31,012 bases of DNA. Origin: JBKQWK01 sp052139595. Lineage in GTDB: Bacteria > Actinomycetota > Thermoleophilia > UBA2241. Positions 6,611-12,554 of the stretch are shown piece by piece. The stretch is from the NCBI GenBank assembly GCA_052139595.1, contig JBKQWK010000088.1, positions 1-31,012 of the forward strand, read 5' to 3'. The position numbers and the translations under genes were made by a program. A model generated the notes under the pieces. That model did no database searches and had not been told where the DNA came from. It worked only from the letters and a program-made list of their open reading frames with translations. Positions within the stretch are counted from its first letter, which is position 1. Every line of letters begins with the position of its first letter.

Positions 6611-7761
6611 CGAGGTTCGGTCACGCTCACGGGACCCTTTCGTTGACTGCCCTGCAACCGCCCCCAGATGTGCGTGCCGCGGTGCTGATCGCCGGCGGCT
6701 CGTCTCGCCGCGCCGGTATCGACAAACGCCTCCTGACTCTGGATGGTCGCACGTTATTGCGCCGCAACCTCTCCTTTTTGCAGGCTAGATTTGAGCGTGT
6801 CGTCGTCTCGGTAGGCGTCGGGCAGGAGCTTGACCTGGGCGACGTCGAGGTCGAGTTCCTGCCCGACGCCTACCCCGGTCGATCGCCTTTGGCAGCGCTG
6901 GCAACCGCCCTCAATCGACTCAAGCAGCCCTTCTTCGCTTTGGCAGTTGACCTCGCTTATCCCTCGCCGCAGGCGCTGGCCCAACTTCGCGAGGCGTTCG
7001 TTGACGTCGATGTTGCCGTACCGGTCCTCGGCGTGAATCGGGAACCATTGTTCGCAATCTACGGTCCTGCCTGCCTGCAACCGATGGAGCGCTCACTGGC
7101 ACGCGGCCAACAGCGCATCGTCACCTTTTTCCCCGATGTGCGTGTCGCGGCCGTGCCCTTTGCCGACCCGAACATTTTTCATAACATAAACACGATGGAT
7201 GATTACGCCACCGCCCGACGCATGCAGCAACGACTCATGGCCCGTCGCCACGAGTCACGTCAGCCGGCACTGGTCGCGATCGTCGGCAAGAGCGACTCAG
7301 GCAAGACCACCCTGATCGAAAGCCTGCTGCCGCAGCTCAAGATGTACGGACTGCGTGTCGCCACCATCAAACATGACGCCCACAGCTTTGAAATCGATCA
7401 TCCCGGCAAGGACTCCTGGCGACACGGGCAAGCCGGAGCCGACGCCTATGTAATTTCGTCGCCGGGACGCGTCGCCTATATCGCCACGCTCAGCGAGGAA
7501 TTACCGCTGCAAACCCTGGTGCGAGGCTTCTTCGCCGACATGGATCTCGTCCTCGCCGAAGGATACAAAAACAGCGCCCCCCATCGCATTGAGATATTCC
7601 GTCGCGCAGCTGGACACAGTGAACCGCTCTGCAAGCCGACCGAAACCGTTGCCTTGGTCACCGACGCCGATGTCCCCCATGCGCATCGTTTTGGCCTCGA
7701 CCAGGCGAGCGGCCTAGCAGCCTTCGTCGTCGGGCGACTCGATGAGCTGCGCGTGTACTAG
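6601..7761 (+). CDS. mobAB: Fused molybdenum cofactor guanylyltransferase MobA - MobB GTP-binding protein
   Basis: Two-domain molybdenum-cofactor protein, about 386 aa from the ATG at 6601. Residues about 24-210 are MobA, which joins GMP to molybdopterin: AAVLIAGGSSRRAG with DK at 41-42, DAYPGRSPL at 89-97, the Asp of VDLAY near 117 and NINTMDDY near 196-203. Residues about 222-386 are MobB: Walker A GKSDSGKT at 229-236, ATIKHDAHSFEIDH and DLVLAEGYKNS. MobB is thought to assist delivery of the nucleotide cofactor. Start choice is uncertain: no good ribosome binding site was found, and a GTG at 6484 would leave only 2 bp to the divergent start at 6481. TatA next door fits export of molybdo-enzymes. 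The MobA part carries a long inverted repeat. Confidence 0.93.
   Translation: MASARFGHAHGTLSLTALQPPPDVRAAVLIAGGSSRRAGIDKRLLTLDGRTLLRRNLSFLQARFERVVVSVGVGQELDLGDVEVEFLPDAYPGRSPLAALATALNRLKQPFFALAVDLAYPSPQALAQLREAFVDVDVAVPVLGVNREPLFAIYGPACLQPMERSLARGQQRIVTFFPDVRVAAVPFADPNIFHNINTMDDYATARRMQQRLMARRHESRQPALVAIVGKSDSGKTTLIESLLPQLKMYGLRVATIKHDAHSFEIDHPGKDSWRHGQAGADAYVISSPGRVAYIATLSEELPLQTLVRGFFADMDLVLAEGYKNSAPHRIEIFRRAAGHSEPLCKPTETVALVTDADVPHAHRFGLDQASGLAAFVVGRLDELRVY
6810..6874. repeat. 65-nt hairpin-forming inverted repeat inside mobA
   Basis: GGTAGGCGTCGGGCAGGA (6810-6827) is exactly complementary to TCCTGCCCGACGCCTACC (6857-6874). The next nine positions inward (6828-6836 with 6848-6856) pair too, with two G-U pairs in RNA, leaving an 11-nt loop at 6837-6847. 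Both strands encode similar peptides here (GQELDL, LPDAY). The repeat covers the conserved DAYPG segment of MobA. Confidence 0.9.
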
Positions 7762-7851
7762 TCGGCCAACCGCAACCATACCTCGGAGCACACACGACGG
7801 TTTCGGGTGCATGATGCTGGCGTACTCCAGCGCTTTCAGCGCCCACCAACC

Positions 7852-7880
7852 TTGATTGTGTCGCCACGAGGCCGTACAGT
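7852..7880 (+). promoter_or_regulatory. Candidate sigma-70-type promoter for tatA
   Basis: TTGATT (7852-7857), a 17-bp spacer and TACAGT (7875-7880) lie about 97 bp before the tatA start. A second -10-like TATACT at 7893-7898 has no -35 partner. Confidence 0.5.
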
Positions 7881-7976
7881 GTTTGTAATGCGTATACTGG
7901 TCCCACAGGACAACAAGTGGCATCTGTGCTGCGATTTGTCGCTGGCGGCCTTCAAGCAACAACGGAAGAGAGTCTC

Positions 7977-8174
7977 ATGGGTGGTCTAGGCTGGCAGCAT
8001 CTTCTCATTGTCTTGGCGATCGTACTCGTCCTCTTTGGCGGATCCCGTCTGCCCGGCTTGGGCAAATCGCTTGGCGAAAGCATCCGCGGCTTCAAGACGG
8101 CCATCAAGGATGACGAAGACGAGACCAAAAAGGTCGATCCAGGCGATAAACCCAGCGACGGTACCGGCGTCTGA
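7977..8174 (+). CDS. tatA: Sec-independent (twin-arginine) translocase subunit TatA
   Basis: Small membrane protein of 65 aa. GWQHLLIVLAIVLVLFGGSR contains one transmembrane helix (about residues 5-20), the FG turn and LPGLGKSLGESIRGFKTAI, the amphipathic helix of TatA, followed by an acidic hydrophilic tail. TatA oligomers form the pore for folded, often cofactor-loaded Tat substrates. ATG at 7977 is chosen because GGAAGAGAG is well spaced before it; the frame runs 20 codons further upstream but lacks initiation signals. No tatC lies in this window, so TatC must be encoded elsewhere. Its place beside mobAB is consistent with export of molybdo-enzymes. Confidence 0.95.
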   Translation: MGGLGWQHLLIVLAIVLVLFGGSRLPGLGKSLGESIRGFKTAIKDDEDETKKVDPGDKPSDGTGV

Positions 8175-8247
8175 CAGCCAGCCATTGCGACCTAGCAGTA
8201 CTGCCGGGTCCGTGCTCCTGTCGTTAGAATGAGTGCGCTCAGCGCTT

Positions 8248-8727
8248 TTAAGCGCCCTCAATTAGGCACACTGCCTGCGCGGCGATCCCTTCACCGCGGC
8301 CGGTGAAGCCCATGCGTTCGGTGGTTGTTGCTTTGATGCCTACGGCTGTCGACGGTATTTTCAACGCCGTCGCTAGGTTGGCGCGCATCGCCTCACGATA
8401 GCGAGCCAGCTTCGGCGCTTCGGCGATCACAACGATGTCGACGTTGCTGACTCGCCAGCCGGCAGTCGTAAGACGGTCAACCACCGTGCGCAACAAGGCC
8501 ATGCTGTCGGCACCGGCAAAAGCCATGTCAGTATCGGGAAACAAGGCGCCAATGTCCTCAAGGCCGGCGGCACCCAACAGGGCATCCATGAGCGCGTGCG
8601 CAACAACATCGGCATCGGAGTGCCCGGCCAGACCCAGATGATGGGGCACCGTCACTCCGGCCAGTATCAGCGGCCGATCTGCGACAAGACGGTGGGCATC
8701 GTACCCTATGCCTGCTCTAGAGGTCAG
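8248..8727 (-). CDS. ispF: 2-C-methyl-D-erythritol 2,4-cyclodiphosphate synthase (CTG start proposed)
   Basis: MEP-pathway enzyme that cyclises CDP-methylerythritol phosphate to MEcPP with loss of CMP. Seen: GIGYDAHRLV with the metal-ligand Asp and His, LILAGVTVPHHLGLAGHSDADV, and TTTERMGFTGRGEGIAA. The first ATG/GTG/TTG in frame is GTG at 8655, which would delete the GYDAHR metal site. Reading further upstream the frame stays open, and homology begins just after CTG at 8727; GGGAG at 8735-8739 is seven bases away. Starting there gives 159 aa, the usual family length, overlapping the ispD stop by 11 bp. I therefore infer a CTG start with translational coupling. A sequencing indel or a frameshifted IspDF fusion is the alternative. 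Confidence 0.85.
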   Translation of the reverse strand: MTSRAGIGYDAHRLVADRPLILAGVTVPHHLGLAGHSDADVVAHALMDALLGAAGLEDIGALFPDTDMAFAGADSMALLRTVVDRLTTAGWRVSNVDIVVIAEAPKLARYREAMRANLATALKIPSTAVGIKATTTERMGFTGRGEGIAAQAVCLIEGA

Positions 8728-9433
8728 TTTCGGTCTCCCAACTGAGCAGAGCGCCGGCCAGCGGCAGGTCAGCCGGCGTGGTGATCTTCACGTTGGCCGG
8801 CGTCGAGGGAACAACGACAACGCGCAGGCCGCTCTGCTCGAGCAGCATGGCGTCATCAGTGGCCCCACCGACGTACGGTCGGCTATAGACGGCCCGTAAC
8901 GCTTCAGCACGGAAGATCTGGGGCGTCTGCACCGCCCAGAGGTCACTGCGATCCACCGTTGCTGCCACAACCCCGCCGTCGATCGTTCGCTTGAGCGTAT
9001 CCGACACGGCACAGCCGGGCACAGCGCCATCGGCGAGCAAAAGAGCGTCCAGGCAACTGGCGAAAACATGGCGACTGAAGAGGGGTCGCGCTCCGTCGTG
9101 CACGGCGATGGCACGTGCCTCGTTCGGCACCTGCAACAAGCCAGCCCGCACAGAATCTGCCCGTTCGCGTCCGCCCTCAGCCAGAAGCACCGGTTTAGAC
9201 TGGTCAAAGAGCTGCAAGGCGCCTGCAAAGCGCACGCTATGCGAGGGGTGAAGCACAACGACGACTCCGGCAACCTCGGGCATTTCGAGCAAACGACGCA
9301 CGGAATGGCTCAGGATCGGCTCACCGGCCAACAGCAGAAACTGCTTGGACTCGCCATCCGGCAGCCCCATTCTCAGACTCTCGCCGGCAGCTGCTACGAC
9401 CGCCCAAACCGACCCTGCTCCAAACCGCTCCAT
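8717..9433 (-). CDS. ispD: 2-C-methyl-D-erythritol 4-phosphate cytidylyltransferase
   Basis: MEP-pathway enzyme that makes CDP-methylerythritol from MEP and CTP. VWAVVAAAGESLRMG with KQFL is the nucleotide-binding loop; GGRERADSVRAGL, VHDGARPL, WAVQTPQIFR, TDDAMLLE and NVKITTPADL follow in family order. The ATG at 9433 gives 238 aa; an upstream TTG at 9460 is possible, and neither has an ideal ribosome binding site (AGGAG lies 11 bases before 9433). It lies downstream of the PIN/TRAM gene and overlaps ispF, so the two consecutive MEP enzymes are made together. Confidence 0.95.
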   Translation of the reverse strand: MERFGAGSVWAVVAAAGESLRMGLPDGESKQFLLLAGEPILSHSVRRLLEMPEVAGVVVVLHPSHSVRFAGALQLFDQSKPVLLAEGGRERADSVRAGLLQVPNEARAIAVHDGARPLFSRHVFASCLDALLLADGAVPGCAVSDTLKRTIDGGVVAATVDRSDLWAVQTPQIFRAEALRAVYSRPYVGGATDDAMLLEQSGLRVVVVPSTPANVKITTPADLPLAGALLSWETETDL

Positions 9434-9507
9434 CGCGTTCAACACTCCTGTCTCGTTCAACCGCCGAATCGTCCCCGGCCGCTACGTGTGCGCGCAGCTT
9501 CGTTCGC

Positions 9508-10584
9508 TTACTTCAGCAGACGGGCGAACACCATCTTCCCCGACGGACTCTGCAGCACGCTGGTAACCTCGGCCCTGACGCGGCTGCCGACCATCATTGC
9601 CCCCTCTTCGACCACAATCATCGTACCGTCGTCGAGGTAGCCAACGCCCTGAGCCTGCTCGCGACCTTCGCGCAAGACTTTGACCGTTATTTCCTCGCCA
9701 GGCAACACCGCCGATTTGACGGCGTTTGCTAGCTCGTTGACATTGAGCACGCGCACCCCTTGAATTTCGGCGACCTTATTGAGGGTATAGTCGGTGGTCA
9801 CGACATCCGCATCAAGCTCAGCGCCCAGGCGCAGCAGCTTGGCGTCTACCTCGGCGAGATCGGTGTAGTCGACGTCGACAATGCGCACATGTTGCGACTC
9901 ATGCTGCAACTTGCGCACGTAGTCAAGGCCGCGACGACCACGCGCCCGTTTCTCGGCATCGGCGGAGTCGGCGAGTCGCTGCAGCTCTTCGACGACGAAG
10001 CGCGGTACGAGCAGCTCTCCCTCGAGAAAACCACTCTTGACGATCTCAGCCATGCGACCATCGATGATGGCGCTCGAATCGATGACCTTGGGCGTGCCGC
10101 CCTCGCCGACGCTCGGGCGAACGCCGACGAGATGCAGGATTTCCAGATGCTTGCGCGCCGCCAGATAAGCCGCCAGATAACCGCAGACGATGAACAGGGG
10201 CACCAGCAGATAGTCACCTATATATGGCACCCGGTTGAGAGCGAGGCTGAACAAAGCGGCAACACCGAGGCCCACGACGAGGCCAAGAGAACCCACGAGA
10301 ATCTCGGCCCCAGAGTGAGCTTCGAGAACATCGTCCAGGCTGGCGACAAGCTTACGCAGTAAGCGAGCCAGCAAACTGCCAACGAGCCAGCCTGCGAGTG
10401 CTCCGGCAATCACGACAAGCACGCTGATGGGCAGCCGGTACGAATGGCTGAGGGAGGTCATGAGATCACTGCGACGCACAACCGTCGCCAGTTGGTAACC
10501 AGCGAGGCCACCGAGGACAGCGAACACAAGCCGCACAACGGTGTGCAGCAAGCCACTCCCGCTCTGGCGCCGAATGGCTGACAC
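9508..10584 (-). CDS. Membrane-anchored PIN/TRAM-domain protein (YacL-like)
   Basis: About 358 aa. The N-terminal part has about four hydrophobic segments (LVFAVLGGLAGYQLA, ISVLVVIAGALAGWLVGSLL, LVGSLGLVVGLGVAALFSLA, YLLVPLFIVCGYLAAYLAA). Then comes a PIN ribonuclease-like domain with acidic positions in KVIDSSAIIDGR, VVEELQ and DVVTTDYTLNKVA, and a C-terminal TRAM domain with probable RNA-binding role (ITVKVLREGREQAQGVGYL). Same architecture and position beside carD and ispD as Bacillus YacL. A GTG at 10584, four bases after the carD stop, is taken as the start; longer frames run antisense to sense through carD and are rejected. A 12-bp tandem duplication encodes LAAYLAA in the last membrane segment. 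Confidence 0.88.
   Translation of the reverse strand: MSAIRRQSGSGLLHTVVRLVFAVLGGLAGYQLATVVRRSDLMTSLSHSYRLPISVLVVIAGALAGWLVGSLLARLLRKLVASLDDVLEAHSGAEILVGSLGLVVGLGVAALFSLALNRVPYIGDYLLVPLFIVCGYLAAYLAARKHLEILHLVGVRPSVGEGGTPKVIDSSAIIDGRMAEIVKSGFLEGELLVPRFVVEELQRLADSADAEKRARGRRGLDYVRKLQHESQHVRIVDVDYTDLAEVDAKLLRLGAELDADVVTTDYTLNKVAEIQGVRVLNVNELANAVKSAVLPGEEITVKVLREGREQAQGVGYLDDGTMIVVEEGAMMVGSRVRAEVTSVLQSPSGKMVFARLLK
10157..10180. repeat. 12-bp perfect tandem duplication
   Basis: GCCGCCAGATAA occurs twice back to back (10157-10168, 10169-10180), keeping the frame and doubling a Tyr-Leu-Ala-Ala unit in the last membrane segment of the PIN/TRAM protein. Replication slippage is the simplest origin. Confidence 0.85.
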
Positions 10585-10588
10585 CAGA

Positions 10589-11128
10589 CTAGAAGACCGG
10601 CGCGGCTTCTTGCTCTGTGCCGATGCCCACCTCGAGGTGGATGTCGCCGAGGACGTTCTCGAGGAACGCGGTTGCCTCATCTTCGCTAAAGTTGCGGGCG
10701 TACATAAGTTCGCTAGCGAGGATCTTCTTGGCCTTACTGAACATCTGCTTCTCGCCAGTCGACAGGCCCTTGTCAGAGTGGCGAATCGCAAGATTACGGA
10801 CAACCTCGGCAACCTCAAAAATATCGCCCGTCTTGAGCTTGTCGCGATTGTGCTTGTAACGGCGGCTCCAGTTCTTCGGCATCTTGGTGGGATTACCGCG
10901 CAGCACGCCGAGGACCTCGTCGATAACGTCGCTGTCCACGACCTTGCGCAAACCGGCGCGATCGGCGTTCTCGACTGGGACCATAACGGTCATGTCGTTG
11001 TGAAGAATTTGGATGGTCAGGTACTCACGCAGGTGACCGAGCACTTCTTTCTGCTCGATCTTCATGATCTTGCCCGCACCGTGGTGCGGGTACACGACTT
11101 TGTCTCCGACTTCGTACAAGGTACTCAA
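10589..11128 (-). CDS. carD: CarD-family RNA polymerase-binding transcription regulator
   Basis: 179-residue CarD protein, which binds the RNA polymerase beta subunit and stabilises the open complex. The N-terminal Tudor-like RNAP-interaction domain is seen as LYEVGDKVVYPHHGAGKI with REYLTIQI, and the C-terminal helical DNA-binding part has the conserved Trp in KNWSRRYKHN. The start is TTG at 11128, overlapping the radA stop (TTGA), with a G-run (GACGGGG) as likely ribosome binding site. Coupled to radA upstream and the PIN/TRAM gene downstream. A perfect 8-bp dyad over YPHHGAG (11073-11080 with 11083-11090) is probably a by-product of codon use. Confidence 0.95.
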   Translation of the reverse strand: MSTLYEVGDKVVYPHHGAGKIMKIEQKEVLGHLREYLTIQILHNDMTVMVPVENADRAGLRKVVDSDVIDEVLGVLRGNPTKMPKNWSRRYKHNRDKLKTGDIFEVAEVVRNLAIRHSDKGLSTGEKQMFSKAKKILASELMYARNFSEDEATAFLENVLGDIHLEVGIGTEQEAAPVF

Positions 11129-12549
11129 GCCCCCCCGTCGTCTGTCGCTCTTCTGCTTCCCGTTGCTACGGGCTGTGCGCTGAGGATGCGCACGATCGCC
11201 TCACGCACTGTGGAGACCCCTGCCGGCACCGTGGCGGCCCCGCCGGCAGCCCGAACATCGCCGCCCGGCATGATGAGGGTAGTGCAGCCCGTGCGCGCTG
11301 CTTCAGCGAACCGCCGCTCGGGCTGACCACAGGAACGAACTTCTCCCGTCAGACTAATCTCCCCAAACGCTGCGGCCCGCTGCGGAAGGGCTACGTTGCG
11401 CTCTGCAGAAGCTACCGCGAGGGCTACAGCCAAGTCGGCAGCGGGCTCTTCAACTCGAATCCCACCTGCAATATTAACAAAAACGTCGGACGATGACAAT
11501 GACAGCACTGTATGGCGACTCAGCACTGCCAGGATCATCGCCAGTCGGTTACGATCGAAGCCGGTGGCAACGCGTCGCGGTACAGCGAGTTCACTGCGAC
11601 TGACCAATGCCTGTACCTCAACGAGAAAGCAACGGCTACCCTCGACGGCAACGTGCACAACACTGCCCGGCGCCGGCTCACCCTCACCAACAAACAGTCG
11701 TGACGGATCGGCTACCGCATGAAGCCCGTCACCGGCCATCTCGAAGACACCGATCTCGTTGGTCGAGCCAAAGCGATTCTTGGCAGCACGCAGAACCCGA
11801 TGAAAACGATTACGATCACCTTCGAACTGCAGCACCGTGTCGACCGTGTGCTCAAGAACGCGAGGTCCAGCGATGGCGCCATCTTTGGTGACGTGGCCGA
11901 CGAGAAACACGGCTGTGCCAGACGCTTTCGCGTAGCGCAAGAAGCGGCCAGCGGCTTCACGCACCTGGCTCACACTGCCCGGTGCCGAGGTCAGGTCATC
12001 ACTGTACAGTGTCTGGATCGAGTCGACCACGACCAAAGCGGGACCAACGTGCTCAACAGCGGCCATGATCGCCTCGACCTCAGTCTCGGCAAGGACGTTA
12101 ATGGCGCTCGGATCAGCGCCGAGTCGTTCGGCGCGCATACGAATTTGAGCGGCTGATTCTTCGCCGCAGACGAGCAACACTGCTCGCTCGCGGCCGACTC
12201 GGCCGAGCACCTGCAACAACAGCGTCGACTTACCGATGCCGGGCTCGCCGCCGACGAGCACGAGGGAACCGGGGACAATGCCGCCACCGAGCACCCGATC
12301 GAATTCACCGATGCCGCTGGTGAAGCGTTCATCGGCCGATGAGGCGACGTTGGAAAGGGCAATAGGGCGGGCGGCTACGCCGCCCGCCCTATTGCCCACC
12401 TTACGCCCTCCTGCACCACGAACGGAGGCAACGCTCACGACCTCTTCTGCGAACGAATCCCAAGCCCCGCACTCGGGGCAATGCCCCGACCACTTCGCCT
12501 CCTGGTGACCGCATTGGCCGCAGACGAACGCGCTGCGCGGCCGCACCAC
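11125..12549 (-). CDS. radA: DNA repair protein RadA (Sms)
   Basis: 474-aa RecA-like ATPase that processes recombination intermediates and aids strand exchange. Four Cys at about 10, 13, 24 and 27 (CGQCGH, CPECGAW) form the zinc finger; Walker A GGEPGIGKST is at about 100-109; the RadA-specific KNRFGS motif is at 257-262; the C-terminal Lon-protease-like domain has GEISLTGEVR. GTG at 12549 starts five bases after the clpC stop, suggesting co-transcription with clpC, a common pairing. The linker between zinc finger and core (VGNRAGGVAARPIAL) is encoded by a perfect 19-bp inverted repeat. The 3' end overlaps carD by 4 nt. Confidence 0.97.
   Translation of the reverse strand: MVRPRSAFVCGQCGHQEAKWSGHCPECGAWDSFAEEVVSVASVRGAGGRKVGNRAGGVAARPIALSNVASSADERFTSGIGEFDRVLGGGIVPGSLVLVGGEPGIGKSTLLLQVLGRVGRERAVLLVCGEESAAQIRMRAERLGADPSAINVLAETEVEAIMAAVEHVGPALVVVDSIQTLYSDDLTSAPGSVSQVREAAGRFLRYAKASGTAVFLVGHVTKDGAIAGPRVLEHTVDTVLQFEGDRNRFHRVLRAAKNRFGSTNEIGVFEMAGDGLHAVADPSRLFVGEGEPAPGSVVHVAVEGSRCFLVEVQALVSRSELAVPRRVATGFDRNRLAMILAVLSRHTVLSLSSSDVFVNIAGGIRVEEPAADLAVALAVASAERNVALPQRAAAFGEISLTGEVRSCGQPERRFAEAARTGCTTLIMPGGDVRAAGGAATVPAGVSTVREAIVRILSAQPVATGSRRATDDGGA
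12357..12397. repeat. Perfect 19-bp inverted repeat with 3-nt loop inside radA
   Basis: GGGCAATAGGGCGGGCGGC (12357-12375) and GCCGCCCGCCCTATTGCCC (12379-12397) are exact complements around TAC. They encode the zinc-finger/core linker of RadA. With a 3-nt loop and 15 G/C pairs of 19 it should fold very stably as mRNA or cruciform DNA. No T-run follows. Confidence 0.92.
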
Positions 12550-12554
12550 GGCGC

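Noticed and set aside
6810..6874. Insertion element or transposon end in mobA
   Set aside because: No transposase, no target-site duplication, and the MobA protein is continuous through the repeat.
8242..8255. GCGCTT/AAGCGC dyad between tatA and ispF as a two-way terminator
   Set aside because: Only a two-base loop, a short stem and it overlaps the ispF stop codon; too weak to call.
10585..10818. N-terminal extension of the PIN/TRAM gene through carD
   Set aside because: The extension is Arg/Ser-rich shadow sequence of carD; homology starts after the carD stop.
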